A DNA stretch of 64,000 bases from Desulfurobacterium pacificum. GTDB taxonomy: Bacteria > Aquificota > Aquificia > Desulfurobacteriales > Desulfurobacteriaceae. Positions 9,361-17,819 of this stretch are shown piece by piece (position 1 is the first letter of the stretch; each line of letters begins with the position of its first letter). The notes below the pieces were generated by a model. The model was not told where the DNA came from. It did no database searches and saw only the letters and a program-made list of their open reading frames with translations. The stretch covers positions 124,001 through 188,000 of the forward strand of contig NZ_FXUB01000003.1 of NCBI RefSeq assembly GCF_900182835.1, in the 5' to 3' direction. The translations under genes and the position numbers were made by a program.

Positions 9361-9917
9361 TAGATTACCTTAAAGGAAAGGTCTGGGAGAACTACGGAGA
9401 TAGTATTTCTGTTCTATGCGGAAATATCGGTTATAAGGTTTACGTTCCGATTAAGTTGTTGACATCTGTAAAAAAAGGAGATGATGTTGAACTTTACGTT
9501 CACTTTACTATGCCTAAAGAAGGTTCACCTGTCTTATACGGTTTTCAAACCCTTGAAGAGAGAAATCTCTTTGAGACGCTTCTCAAGATTCACGGCGTTG
9601 GTGCGAAAGTAGCGTTGAACGTTATTTCTCACTTTTCAAAAGAGGAGTTTGAAAACGTAGTTGCTTCAGAAGATGTAGAAACGCTTTCTTCCGTTCCCGG
9701 CTTGGGTAAAAAGCTTTCTCAAAGAATAATAGTTGAAATGAAAAATAGGATAGAAAAATCCCCCCACATCCCCCCCGACCTCTTAGAAATCCTCACATCT
9801 TTGGGCTATAAAAAGAGTGAAATAGTGAAGTCTCTCAAGGGTATTGATTTCAGCAAACCGATAGAACAGCTTGTAAAAGAAGCAGTTGCTATACTTTCTA
9901 AGAGATTAGCAGAATAG
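9357..9917 (+). CDS. ruvA: Holliday junction branch-migration protein RuvA
   Basis: 186 residues. Domain I is an OB fold (MIDYLKGKVWENYGDSISVLCGNIGYKVYVP), domain II has two helix-hairpin-helix units (LLKIHGVGAKVALNVIS and LSSVPGLGKKLSQRIIVEMKNR), and a C-terminal three-helix domain III binds RuvB. It recognises four-way junctions with RuvB. The linker between domains II and III is encoded by a CCCC-tract repeat (9754-9777) and reads as KSPHIPPDLL, a plausible tolerated insertion. The gene rides at the end of the gsp operon with no link in function. Confidence 0.96.
   Translation: MIDYLKGKVWENYGDSISVLCGNIGYKVYVPIKLLTSVKKGDDVELYVHFTMPKEGSPVLYGFQTLEERNLFETLLKIHGVGAKVALNVISHFSKEEFENVVASEDVETLSSVPGLGKKLSQRIIVEMKNRIEKSPHIPPDLLEILTSLGYKKSEIVKSLKGIDFSKPIEQLVKEAVAILSKRLAE
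9754..9777 (-). repeat. Dispersed G-tract/GATTTT repeat, copy inside ruvA
   Basis: On the minus strand two G runs (GGGGGGATGTGGGGGG) are followed by ATTTTT. It sits exactly in the flexible linker between RuvA domains II and III, which could have accepted an insertion. Confidence 0.6.
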
Positions 9918-9939
9918 TTTTTACCTATTCAATTTAGAA

Positions 9940-9945
9940 TATAAT
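9940..9945 (+). promoter_or_regulatory. Possible -10 box for the inositol-phosphatase gene
   Basis: A TATAAT hexamer lies 35 bases before the ATG at 9981, in a 63-base gap after ruvA. No good -35 element is visible at normal distance. Confidence 0.35.
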
Positions 9946-9980
9946 TTTCTCGCGTTGTTAGAACAAATCCGGAGTTGATT

Positions 9981-10763
9981 ATGAAGATTTTAGACGTTGC
10001 CTTAAAGGCAGTTGAAGAAGCTTCTGAAATTTTGATGGAATACTTTGGAAAGCTTTCCTCTTTAGAGATTGAAGAAAAAAGCAAGAACGATTACGTCACG
10101 GAGGCTGACAAAAAATCAGAAATGATTATTATTAAGACTATACAGGGCTACTTCCCCCAACATACTATAATTGCAGAGGAAAGTGGCGGGAAAGAAGGAA
10201 ACGAGTGGAAGTGGTATATAGACCCGCTTGATGGAACGAAGAACTTTATTCACGGTTTGCCGGTTTTTTGCGTTTCCATTGGTGTAGAGAGAGGCGATGA
10301 AATGGTAGCTGCTGTAATAGGAGCGCCGGCGTTAGGGGAAATTTACGTGGCGGAGAAAGGTTCAGGCGCTTACTGTAACGATAAGAGAATAAAGGTCAGC
10401 AGTAGACCTTTTGATGAGGCGCTTGTAGCAACGGGATTCCCTTTTAGAGGTAAAGATTTGTTGGAAGATTATTTGGTGTGTTTTAAAGAGGTGTTTTTAA
10501 AAGTTTCAGGCGTCAGGAGATGTGGTTCTGCAGCTATGGATTTGGCTTACACTGCTAAGGGAGTGTTTGATGGCTTCTGGGAGATGTCCCTTCATCCATG
10601 GGATATAGCAGCTGGCGTTTTACTTGTTGAAGAAGCTGGCGGCGTTGTCAGTGATTTTAAAGGTGAAAAAGGATATTTAAAAAGCGGTAACATAATAGGA
10701 GCTTCTAAGAGCGCTTATGCCGGGCTTTACGAGATTGTAAACAGGCACTTAGGAGAGAAATAG
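9981..10763 (+). CDS. Inositol monophosphatase family protein
   Basis: 260 residues. Metal-site motifs are intact: IIAEESGG supplies the Glu, WYIDPLDGTKNFIHGLP is the central DPxDGT block, and HPWDIAAGVLLVEEAGG is the C-terminal WD-x-A block. It acts on inositol-1-phosphate or, in many thermophiles, also on fructose-1,6-bisphosphate or related sugar phosphates. The ATG at 9981 is preferred over TTG at 9975 because the GGAG ribosome site (9971-9974) would touch the TTG. A separate class I fructose bisphosphatase is encoded at 28335-29267. Confidence 0.93.
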   Translation: MKILDVALKAVEEASEILMEYFGKLSSLEIEEKSKNDYVTEADKKSEMIIIKTIQGYFPQHTIIAEESGGKEGNEWKWYIDPLDGTKNFIHGLPVFCVSIGVERGDEMVAAVIGAPALGEIYVAEKGSGAYCNDKRIKVSSRPFDEALVATGFPFRGKDLLEDYLVCFKEVFLKVSGVRRCGSAAMDLAYTAKGVFDGFWEMSLHPWDIAAGVLLVEEAGGVVSDFKGEKGYLKSGNIIGASKSAYAGLYEIVNRHLGEK

Positions 10764-10775
10764 GAGGATGTTGTG

Positions 10776-10976
10776 ATGGAAATTGAAGAGCTTGTTGCTG
10801 AATTACCGCCGGATTTACGTCAGGAAGTTATTGATTTCATAGAGTTTTTGCTTGAAAAAAGGAAACAAATGGAAAGAAAAACGGTTAATGAGTTATCTGC
10901 ATTTGCTGGTATTTTAGAGAGCTTACCTGTTGAGCCTTTAGAATATCAAGAAAAAGTTAGAAATGAATGGGAATAA
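10776..10976 (+). CDS. DUF2281-type antitoxin candidate
   Basis: A 66-residue acidic helical protein opening with MEIEELVAELPPDLRQEVIDFIEFLLEK, the usual DUF2281 start, with a C-terminal tail (VEPLEYQEKVRNEWE) of the sort that wraps a toxin. GTG at 10773 would add one residue; AGGAGG at 10762-10767 serves either start. The stop overlaps the start of the following PIN gene (TAATG), which fits a toxin-antitoxin pair in antitoxin-first order. Confidence 0.75.
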   Translation: MEIEELVAELPPDLRQEVIDFIEFLLEKRKQMERKTVNELSAFAGILESLPVEPLEYQEKVRNEWE

Positions 10977-11371
10977 TGAAAAGGAATAGGTTACTTTTAG
11001 ATACTAATGCTGTGCTTTACTTCCTTTCCGATAGGAGTATTTCTGCTTTAAAGGAGGCTTTTTCTATTTCTTTTGTGACAGAAATTGAGTTGCTATCATA
11101 TCCTTATATGAAAACTTCAGAAGAAATAAAAATAAAGGAATTCCTTGATATTGTAAAGATTGTTGATGTTAATAAATCTATCAAGGAGAAAACTATTTTT
11201 CTCAGAAGGAAATATAGATTAAAAGTGCCAGATGCCATAATCTGCGCTACTGCTTTCTTTTTGGAGGCTATTTTGGTAACAAATGATAGGCAATTACATA
11301 GAGTTGAAGAAATTCCGGTTATAGATTATGAAACCTTTAGGAGAAAATACACTGAGTTTAAGGAGGCGTAG
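10976..11371 (+). CDS. PIN-domain RNase toxin candidate
   Basis: 131 residues with the PIN layout: LLLDTNAVLYFLSD (first Asp), FVTEIELLSYPY (Glu), LKVPDAIICATAF (the PDAIIAATA-type Asp) and ILVTNDRQLHRV (last Asp). All four acidic positions look intact, so it should be an active metal-dependent RNase. The start at 10976 gives a TAATG overlap with the antitoxin; an in-frame ATG at 10967 is possible. The stop is immediately before the Mrp gene. Confidence 0.85.
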   Translation: MKRNRLLLDTNAVLYFLSDRSISALKEAFSISFVTEIELLSYPYMKTSEEIKIKEFLDIVKIVDVNKSIKEKTIFLRRKYRLKVPDAIICATAFFLEAILVTNDRQLHRVEEIPVIDYETFRRKYTEFKEA

Positions 11372-12241
11372 ATGGCTTACGATGAGAAAAAGTGTGAAGG
11401 ATGTGCTTTCAAGGATAAGTGCGAAACGGCAAAAGACCCTATGGATGTAAAACTCACCTGCAACCTTTCTAAAATAAAGCATCGTATAGGTATCTTGAGC
11501 GGTAAGGGCGGTGTTGGAAAGACTACCGTTGCTACTAACATCGCCAGTGAACTTGCAAATAGGGGCTATAAGGTTGGTTTACTTGATGCTGACCTTCATG
11601 GACCAAACGTTGCAAAAATGTTAGGCGCGGAAGGAGAGAGACTTTTTGCAGACCCTGAGACTCAAACTATAAAGCCGTTTATTCCGGAAGGTATGCCAAA
11701 CCTTAAGGTTGTTTCTATGGCTTTTATTCTTGAAAATCCCGACCAGCCGGTGGTATGGCGCGGACCTTTAAAGCATCAGGCTATAAAGCAGTTTTTGGCA
11801 GAAATTGATTGGGGTGACCTTGATTATTTAATCATAGACCTTCCTCCTGGAACGGGTGATGAGGCGTTGAGCGTTGCACAGCTCATTAAGCCAATGGATG
11901 GTTTTGTGGTTGTTACAACGCCGCAGGAAGTTTCTCTCCTTGATACTCGCAAATCTATCAGTTTCGCCAAAATGGTTGATGTTCCAGTGCTTGGAATAGT
12001 TGAAAATATGAGCGGATTTATCTGCCCTCACTGCGGTGAGAGAATAGATTTGTTTAAAGTTGGCGGTGGTGAAAAAGCAGCTAAGGAGCTTGGGATTCCG
12101 TTTTTAGGTAGAATACCAATAGAGCCTTCAATTGTGGAAGCAGGTGATGAAGGTAAACCTGTTGTGATTGCATATCCTGATAGCGTTTCTGCAAAGGCGT
12201 TTTCTGAAATAGTGGATAAGCTTTTAGAGGAAGTGAAATAA
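11372..12241 (+). CDS. Mrp/NBP35-family Fe-S carrier P-loop ATPase
   Basis: 289 residues. A Cys-bearing N-terminal segment ([24 protein letters not shown]) precedes the deviant Walker [47 protein letters not shown] and the C-terminal CPHCG pair are all typical of Mrp/ApbC scaffolds that load Fe-S clusters onto target proteins. The extra N-terminal Cys set resembles NBP35 or archaeal-type members. It lies between two toxin-antitoxin-like pairs with no gaps; these may have inserted around it, because nothing ties them in function. Confidence 0.93.
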   Translation: MAYDEKKCEGCAFKDKCETAKDPMDVKLTCNLSKIKHRIGILSGKGGVGKTTVATNIASELANRGYKVGLLDADLHGPNVAKMLGAEGERLFADPETQTIKPFIPEGMPNLKVVSMAFILENPDQPVVWRGPLKHQAIKQFLAEIDWGDLDYLIIDLPPGTGDEALSVAQLIKPMDGFVVVTTPQEVSLLDTRKSISFAKMVDVPVLGIVENMSGFICPHCGERIDLFKVGGGEKAAKELGIPFLGRIPIEPSIVEAGDEGKPVVIAYPDSVSAKAFSEIVDKLLEEVK

Positions 12242-12465
12242 TGAACTATAAAGGTAGGATAGTAAGAGACCCTAAAATTTTAGGTGGTAAACCGGTGATA
12301 AAGGGAACGAGAATTCCGGTGAATTTAATCTTAGAAAGGTTAAGTGAAGGCGTTTCCTGTGAGGAATTACTGAAGATGTATCCTACATTAGAAAAAGAAG
12401 ATATCATGGCAGCTATTGCTTGTTCTGCTGATGTTATAAAGAAAGAGGTTTTGGTTGAGTATTAG
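12241..12465 (+). CDS. DUF433-type antitoxin candidate
   Basis: A 74-residue protein with the DUF433 pattern: GRIVRDPKILGGKPVIKGTRIPV followed by VNLILERLSEG and a helix-turn-helix like YPTLEKEDIMAAIA. DUF433 proteins are usually found beside DUF5615 PIN-like proteins, as here. The ATG overlaps the Mrp stop. It ends 11 bases inside the next reading frame. Confidence 0.85.
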   Translation: MNYKGRIVRDPKILGGKPVIKGTRIPVNLILERLSEGVSCEELLKMYPTLEKEDIMAAIACSADVIKKEVLVEY

Positions 12466-12804
12466 AATTTTAGTCGATGAGAATGTTAACTATGAGATAA
12501 TAAAAGCTTTAAGAAAAGATGGGTTTGAAGTTATTTCTGTTGCCGGAGATGCACCTGGAATTACGGATTTTGAAGTTATTGAACTTGCAATGAAGTTAAA
12601 TGCTGTTGTTTTGACTGAAGATTCTGATTTTGGAAGGTTGGTATTTTCCTGTGGAAACAGAATTAATGGAGTTATTTACGTTACTCAGCAAGGGAAAGTA
12701 AAGAGGTTGCTAAAACTTTGATTGAATTTTTAAAGGTGCAAAGGGAACTATGTGGTAGGTTTGTGGTAGTTACTTTGAAAAAAGTAAGAATTAGGAGTAT
12801 TTAG
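12455..12804 (+). pseudogene. DUF5615 PIN-like toxin candidate, frameshifted near 12703
   Basis: The frame from TTG 12455 reads a clear DUF5615 N-terminus (IRILVDENVNYEIIKALRK, then LNAVVLTEDSDFGRL) but stops at 12719-12721 after 88 residues, short of the usual 110-120. Moving to the -1 frame at about 12703 gives 33 more codons ending at TAG 12802-12804: EVAKTLIEFLK, LCGRFVVVTLKKVRIR, the normal family ending. So one base has been lost in the AAAG run, by mutation or by sequencing error. A programmed slip on A-AAG is possible but there is no canonical heptamer in phase. The next gene's ribosome site lies inside this tail. Confidence 0.7.
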
Positions 12805-12957
12805 TTGCAGTTAAAAGCTCGTATTAAGAAGGTTGTGGCGGGGGGGATTTTCCTCCTCGCCGTTTTGCTTATAGTTGTTGGGATTATAAGGGGTGATGCC
12901 TGGACTGTGTGGAATAACGCCAAAATACTATGCCTTACGTGTATAGGGATTAAGTAA
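12805..12957 (+). CDS. CD1871A-like CXXC membrane peptide (50 aa)
   Basis: A small gene starting at TTG 12805, seven bases after AGGAG (12793-12797). The 50-residue product has a basic N-terminus, one membrane helix (GIFLLAVLLIVVGIIRG) and a C-terminal CLTCIGIK. This matches the CD1871A family of CXXC-motif peptides as I know it, which are commonly encoded next to NapH-type ferredoxins. Its stop overlaps the start of the NapH-like gene (TAATG), so the two are translated together. Part of its coding sequence is a GGGGGGGATTTT repeat copy. A redox or cluster-protecting role beside the ferredoxin is inference. Confidence 0.75.
   Translation: MQLKARIKKVVAGGIFLLAVLLIVVGIIRGDAWTVWNNAKILCLTCIGIK
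12840..12851 (+). repeat. Dispersed G-tract/GATTTT repeat, copy in the CXXC peptide gene
   Basis: GGGGGGGATTTT, read in frame as Gly-Gly-Ile-Phe at the start of the membrane helix. Confidence 0.5.
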
Positions 12958-13793
12958 TGCTTCAGATTAAGTGGTTTAAGAATAGGCGTTTATATCAGGT
13001 CTTGGCCGCTTTTTTAGCAAACTTTCAGCTTGTTAACTTTATTACAGCAAGGCTTTACACTGGAAAGCTGAAATTTATCCCTTTTCCTATAATGAACTGC
13101 TACGCCTGTCCTGCTTCTGTTTTTGCCTGTCCTATCGGAACGCTTTCGCATTTCTTAGTTATCTCTAAAATTCCCTTTTTAGTAATTGGGGTAATTTCCG
13201 CTGTTGCTTCTACTTTTGGTAGGTGGATATGCGGATGGGTATGTCCTTTTGGGTTACTTCAAGACTTACTTAACAAAATTCCATCTGCAGAAATTAAACC
13301 GCCTGAGTTTTTATCTTATTTTAAATATGTTTTCCTTGTCTCGTTCGTTATTTTTCTACCCTTTTTCTTTAAAGAACACTACTTCTGCATGGTTTGTCCT
13401 ACTGGAACGATAGAAGCTGGACTTTATTGGGTTGCTGTAAATAGCATGATACTCAACATGGCTGGTGCGTTCTTTCTGTTTAAAGTTGCGACAGCTTCTG
13501 CGTTTCTCTACTTTTCTGTTTTTATCAAAAGACCTTTCTGTCGTTACGTCTGTCCTTTGGGTGCTCTATTTTCTCTTTTCAATAAGTTGAGTATCGTTGA
13601 TTTCAGTGTTGATAGAGAAAACTGTATAGAGTGTGGATTATGCAAAAAGTCCTGTCCTGTTGACCTCTCTATTTATGAAGATGCTAATTCGTCTTCCTGT
13701 TTAAGATGTTTGAACTGCGTTAGAGTTTGTCCAGTTGTAAATATAGACTTTCCTTTGGTGAAGAATGAAACTGAAACCTTACACTCCAGATAA
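12957..13793 (+). CDS. NapH/MauN-type membrane ferredoxin
   Basis: 278 residues with about four to five membrane helices and the family's CP motifs: CGWVCPFGLLQDLL, FCMVCPTGTIEAGL and RYVCPLGALFSLF. Two C-terminal 4Fe-4S sites follow: CIECGLCKKSCPVDL and CLRCLNCVRVCPVV. Such proteins pass electrons between quinol and periplasmic or membrane partners, for example in nitrate reduction. No nap, nos or rnf gene lies nearby, so the partner is unknown. It is translationally coupled to the CXXC peptide just upstream. Confidence 0.88.
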   Translation: MLQIKWFKNRRLYQVLAAFLANFQLVNFITARLYTGKLKFIPFPIMNCYACPASVFACPIGTLSHFLVISKIPFLVIGVISAVASTFGRWICGWVCPFGLLQDLLNKIPSAEIKPPEFLSYFKYVFLVSFVIFLPFFFKEHYFCMVCPTGTIEAGLYWVAVNSMILNMAGAFFLFKVATASAFLYFSVFIKRPFCRYVCPLGALFSLFNKLSIVDFSVDRENCIECGLCKKSCPVDLSIYEDANSSSCLRCLNCVRVCPVVNIDFPLVKNETETLHSR

Positions 13794-13859
13794 TTATGTT
13801 TGCCTGATAGGTAAAATTATTAAAAACGTTTTGAGAAAGGACTGTTTAAGGGAGGAAGT

Positions 13860-15863
13860 ATGAATCTTAGAAAAATTTTTATTTTGTTTGTCCTGATATT
13901 AATTCCAATTTCTGTTGGTTTGTTTGCAAGGTTTAATGACCTTTCACAGTGGCAAAAATTTCACAGGTTTTTCTACTATGACAATAAACCGCTTTTTACT
14001 AGTTATGATGCGTATACCTTTGCAAGATACGCTAAGGAAAAGATAGAAGGAACTTACAGAGCTGGTGGGCTTGACCCATTAAAATCTGTTCCCGATAATT
14101 TTATTACGGGTAATGTTACATATCCTGCTCCCATTCCTATGGAAAGTTGGATAGGAGCAACTATTTCTGAGATTTTCCATGTTCCTTTAGAAGTTGTTGC
14201 TCTCTATTTAACGCCAATTTTGGCTGTTCTGTTTGTGATTCCTTTTGTTATCTATTTTTATCGTGAAGAATTGCCGTTAACTGGTTTTACAGGAGCGCTT
14301 TTAGGTGTTATCTCTCTTATCTACTTAGTTAGGACAAGCATTGTAAGGTTTGATACCGATTCTTTGAACTTATTTTTCCCGTTTGCAATAGCGTTGTTCC
14401 TTTACTTAACGTTTAGAGAAGATAATGAAAGGAAAAGATATTTTTATTTAGCAATTGCCGGTGTTTTATCCTATCTCTACTACTGGTGGTATGCTCATTC
14501 AGGTTTAATTTTAGTTATGTTTATTACTTTTGCCATTTTTGACTTTTTCTTTGTAAAAAGAAAAGGGAAGGAACTTTTGAAAGATTTGGGGGTTCTTCTC
14601 CTGTTTGCTAACCCGTTGGTTATAGTTAACGGTGTTTTTAACCTTGTTGGGCTTACGAGAACTTATATCTTAAATTTCTTTAAGCCTGCTGTTCATGGAG
14701 GATTCCCGAACATTTATATGTCTATTAGCGAGTTGAAACATTTTGATATAGCAAGGTTATCTGACCTAACTGCGGGTAGTTTCTTTATATTCTTGATGGG
14801 AATTGTAGGTCTTGTGCTGCTGATTATGAAGAAATTTAGGCAGATTTTTTTATTCCTTCCCGTTCTTTTAATTGGTTTGATGGCTCTTAAAGGGAGTAAC
14901 CGTTTTGCAATGTATCTGGCACCTTTTGTAGGAGCAGGAATAGGGTTCTTAGGTGATTATGTTGCTTCTTTAGTAAAAGATGAAAACAGAAAAAGACTGT
15001 ATTATGTGCTTATTTTTGCAGTTGCTTTTGCAGGAATATTTTACTTTAACAGGGCTGCCATTAAATTTTTCATAACTCCCAAAATAACGCCTGAACTTGC
15101 TGCTGACTTTTCGCGTCTTGAAACTTTAACTCCGGAAGATAGTTGGATATGGACCTGGTGGGATTACGGGTATGCAATTCAGTATTATGCTAGAAGAGGT
15201 GTTTTCCATGATGGAGGAGACCACAATCTTAAAACTTATTTTGTTGCAACCACTTATTCTACGTCTAATCCTAAAATAGCGTACAACGTTATAACTGGCA
15301 TTGCTAATGTCGGGAACTATGAGATAACAAAATTACTTAAAGAAGGGAGAAAGGCAGTTGAAATTAGAGATATGTTTTTTGAGGGTAAGTTTTCTAAACC
15401 TTTAAAACATCCGGTTTACTGGGCGTTTACCGGTGATGAGATAGGTAAGTTTGCTTGGATTAATTACTTTGGTACGTGGAACTTTGATGAAGAAAAGGGG
15501 ATTAAAGCCCCAATTTATGACTTAGGAATATGTATTCCTCAGAAAGGTGATGTCATTCAGTGTCAAAAAGCAGTCATGGACTTAAAAAAGGGAGAAGTTA
15601 TTCTTGGTAGAAAAGCAGTTCCTATTGCGTTGCTTGCTGTTAGAAACCTGGAAAAAGTGGAGGAAAAGACTTACAGAAGAGCCGGCATAATAGCCGAGCT
15701 TGTTGAGGATAAGCATAAAATTTTAAGAGCTTTTATTATGGGAGGTCAGCCTTTTAAATCTATGTTTAATCAAATGTATATTTTAAGGGTTTACGACCCG
15801 AAGTACTTTGAACTTATCTACGACGACTTTCCGACTATGGTTTTGTACAGAGTGAAGGGTTGA
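13860..15863 (+). CDS. STT3/PglB-type oligosaccharyltransferase
   Basis: 667 residues with about 11-13 membrane helices, then a soluble C-terminal domain. Key marks: SYDAYTFARYA (about residue 44), the first catalytic Asp loop; RFDTDSLN (about residue 164), the DxD-type loop; and WWDYG at residues 433-437, the sequon-binding signature of STT3, followed by RGVFHDGGDHN. The enzyme transfers a lipid-linked glycan to Asn in N-x-S/T sequons on the outer face of the inner membrane. A GGGAGG ribosome site precedes the ATG, and a strong hairpin follows. No glycosyltransferase gene is adjacent; the PglC/E/F-like genes are about 11 kb upstream. Confidence 0.9.
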   Translation: MNLRKIFILFVLILIPISVGLFARFNDLSQWQKFHRFFYYDNKPLFTSYDAYTFARYAKEKIEGTYRAGGLDPLKSVPDNFITGNVTYPAPIPMESWIGATISEIFHVPLEVVALYLTPILAVLFVIPFVIYFYREELPLTGFTGALLGVISLIYLVRTSIVRFDTDSLNLFFPFAIALFLYLTFREDNERKRYFYLAIAGVLSYLYYWWYAHSGLILVMFITFAIFDFFFVKRKGKELLKDLGVLLLFANPLVIVNGVFNLVGLTRTYILNFFKPAVHGGFPNIYMSISELKHFDIARLSDLTAGSFFIFLMGIVGLVLLIMKKFRQIFLFLPVLLIGLMALKGSNRFAMYLAPFVGAGIGFLGDYVASLVKDENRKRLYYVLIFAVAFAGIFYFNRAAIKFFITPKITPELAADFSRLETLTPEDSWIWTWWDYGYAIQYYARRGVFHDGGDHNLKTYFVATTYSTSNPKIAYNVITGIANVGNYEITKLLKEGRKAVEIRDMFFEGKFSKPLKHPVYWAFTGDEIGKFAWINYFGTWNFDEEKGIKAPIYDLGICIPQKGDVIQCQKAVMDLKKGEVILGRKAVPIALLAVRNLEKVEEKTYRRAGIIAELVEDKHKILRAFIMGGQPFKSMFNQMYILRVYDPKYFELIYDDFPTMVLYRVKG

Positions 15864-15868
15864 GAGGA

Positions 15869-15888
15869 AGCCTCCCGAAAGGGAGGCT
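15869..15888. terminator. Hairpin between STT3 and ilvD
   Basis: A perfect 8-bp stem (AGCCTCCC / GGGAGGCT) closed by GAAA begins 5 bases after the STT3 stop, followed by GTAATATTTT. It lies between convergent genes and could end both. Confidence 0.75.
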
Positions 15889-15896
15889 GTAATATT

Positions 15897-17549
15897 TTAC
15901 ACGTCTTGAATTGCTCCTTTAGAAGCAGAAGTTACTAACTTGGCGTATTTTCTTAAGAGTTTGGATTTTATCTCTTTCTGGATAGGCTTAAACTCCGCCA
16001 TTCTTTTGTTGAATTCTTCCTCAGATATTAAAAGTTCAAGCTTTCTTTCTGGTACGTTGATGTGGATTTTGTCACCGTCCTTAATGATTCCGATAGGACC
16101 ACCGGCGGCTGCTTCAGGTGAGATATGACCGATGCAGGGGCCGTGTGTTCCGCCGGAGAACCTTCCATCCGTTATGAGGGCTACTGATTCTCCAAGTCCC
16201 ATTCCCATAACTGCTGCTGTAACTGCCAGCATTTCTCTCATTCCAGGACCACCTTTTGGACCTTCGTAGCGGATAACTATTACGTCACCTTCTTTGATTT
16301 CGCCGTTCATTACCGCTTTCATGGCGTCTTCTTCGCAGTTGAATACTCTTGCCGTTCCTGTAAACACTTTCATCTTTTCTGAAACAGCGCCCTGCTTTAT
16401 TACGGCGCCTTCTGGTGCTAAGTTACCGTAGAGAATTGCTAAACCTCCTTCGGGGCTGTAAGGGTTGTCAACTGGTCTTATGACGTCTTCGTCCCATATT
16501 CTTGCAGACTCTCCAATTTCCTTTATATCCTTACCGGAAACTGTTGGGTTGCTTTCTATTATGTTTAATAGTCTTTTGATTACGCCTGGTATTCCGCCGG
16601 CGTAGTGAAGGTCTTCCATTAAATACTTTCCGCCGGGGCGCATTGAACATATCTTGGGCGTTTCTTTTCCTAAGTCGTCAAAGAGTTTTATGTCAAAAGG
16701 TATTCCTGCTTCGTGAGCAATGGCTGGAAGGTGGAGAACGGTGTTCGTTGAGCCGCCTAATGCCAGGTCAACTCTCACTGCGTTGCGGAAAGCAGCCGGG
16801 GTGAGAATATCTCTTGCCTTTATGCCTTTTTTTACCAATTCAACGATTTTTTCGCCTGAAGCTTCGGCAATTCTCTTCTTTTCAGCAAGCGGAGCAGGTG
16901 AAGTTCCGCAGTAAGGTAGAGAGAGTCCTAATGCTTCTGTTAAACAAGCCATTGTATTTGCCGTGAACATTCCTTGACATGCACCTGATGATGGACATGC
17001 AGCGCCTTCAAGTTCAAGAAGTTCTTCTAAAGTTATTTCGCCGGCTTTGTAGCGTCCTATCGCTTCAAATGTGTGGGTAACTAAGTCAAGCCTTTCTTTT
17101 CCTCTTCTGCCGGCAAGCATAGGTCCTGCCGTTACCACTATTGCGGGTATGTTAACTCTTGCTGCACCCATTAGCATTCCGGGAGTTATTTTGTCACAGG
17201 CAGTTAAGAGGACGATACCGTCAAGCTGGTGAGCCATAACAACGTCTTCTACGGCATCGGCAATGATTTCTCTTAAAGGAAGTGAAAAGCGCATGCCTTC
17301 GTGCCCCATGGCGATGCCGTCGCAGATTGCAGGAACTCTTACGATGAACGGCGTTCCGCCAGCTGCTGCAACTCCCCTTTCTATGAACCTTTCAAGGGAG
17401 AACATGTCGGCATGACCCGGGACTAAATCCGTCCAGCTTGAAATGATGCCGATTAGAGGTTTATCTATGTCTTTTCTTTGAATGCCCGTTGCCATCATGA
17501 GGGCGCGGGCTGGTAGCTTTTCAAATTCCCTTAGAACATCACTTCTCAT
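15897..17549 (-). CDS. ilvD: Dihydroxy-acid dehydratase
   Basis: Dehydrates dihydroxy-acids in valine and isoleucine synthesis with an Fe-S cluster. 550 residues from [18 protein letters not shown]. Cluster Cys sites are in [13 protein letters not shown] and [16 protein letters not shown]; the C-terminal part has [22 protein letters not shown]. The start at 17549 is chosen because AGGAGG lies a few bases before it and homologues begin here; the open frame extends to 17594 without support. It overlaps the YdcH-like gene by 11 bases. No other ilv gene is in the window. Confidence 0.96.
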   Translation of the reverse strand: MRSDVLREFEKLPARALMMATGIQRKDIDKPLIGIISSWTDLVPGHADMFSLERFIERGVAAAGGTPFIVRVPAICDGIAMGHEGMRFSLPLREIIADAVEDVVMAHQLDGIVLLTACDKITPGMLMGAARVNIPAIVVTAGPMLAGRRGKERLDLVTHTFEAIGRYKAGEITLEELLELEGAACPSSGACQGMFTANTMACLTEALGLSLPYCGTSPAPLAEKKRIAEASGEKIVELVKKGIKARDILTPAAFRNAVRVDLALGGSTNTVLHLPAIAHEAGIPFDIKLFDDLGKETPKICSMRPGGKYLMEDLHYAGGIPGVIKRLLNIIESNPTVSGKDIKEIGESARIWDEDVIRPVDNPYSPEGGLAILYGNLAPEGAVIKQGAVSEKMKVFTGTARVFNCEEDAMKAVMNGEIKEGDVIVIRYEGPKGGPGMREMLAVTAAVMGMGLGESVALITDGRFSGGTHGPCIGHISPEAAAGGPIGIIKDGDKIHINVPERKLELLISEEEFNKRMAEFKPIQKEIKSKLLRKYAKLVTSASKGAIQDV

Positions 17550-17775
17550 TTTCTGCTTCCTCCTTGGCTTTTTGCATGAGGTAGAGCATTTCATCTCTTA
17601 GGCGCAGTCTCTCTGCTTTGAGTTTTTTGAGTTCCTCTTCTTCTTTCGGAGTAAGGACGGCTTTCTTCTCCATCTTGTCTATTATGTCATCTAACTCCTG
17701 ATGTTTCTTTTCAAGGGTTTTGAAGTGGTGAAACTTTTCCCTTGTTAGGGCTTTAAGGTTTTCGTCTCTTAGCAT
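17539..17775 (-). CDS. YdcH/DUF465-like small coiled-coil protein
   Basis: 78 residues, almost wholly helical and charged. [21 protein letters not shown], then [18 protein letters not shown], matches the DUF465 pattern of paired helices around an LTP-type turn. The function of the family is unknown. It has its own candidate extended -10 box overlapping the rimI stop and is translated into ilvD with an 11-base overlap. Confidence 0.8.
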   Translation of the reverse strand: MLRDENLKALTREKFHHFKTLEKKHQELDDIIDKMEKKAVLTPKEEEELKKLKAERLRLRDEMLYLMQKAKEEAENEK

Positions 17776-17810
17776 TGGAGCCTCCTGAGAAAGTTTGGTG
17801 TTTTTAAAAC

Positions 17811-17819
17811 ATTATAGCA
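17811..17819 (-). promoter_or_regulatory. Extended -10 box (TGCTATAAT) before the YdcH-like gene
   Basis: On the minus strand TGC-TATAAT lies 36 bases before the ATG at 17775 and overlaps the rimI stop codon. The same nine bases occur before the lipoprotein gene at 44771. Confidence 0.5.

Noticed and set aside
12690-12720. Programmed -1 frameshift signal in the DUF5615 gene
   Set aside because: GGGAAAG is present but in the wrong phase for a slippery heptamer, and no strong downstream hairpin is evident; one lost base is simpler.
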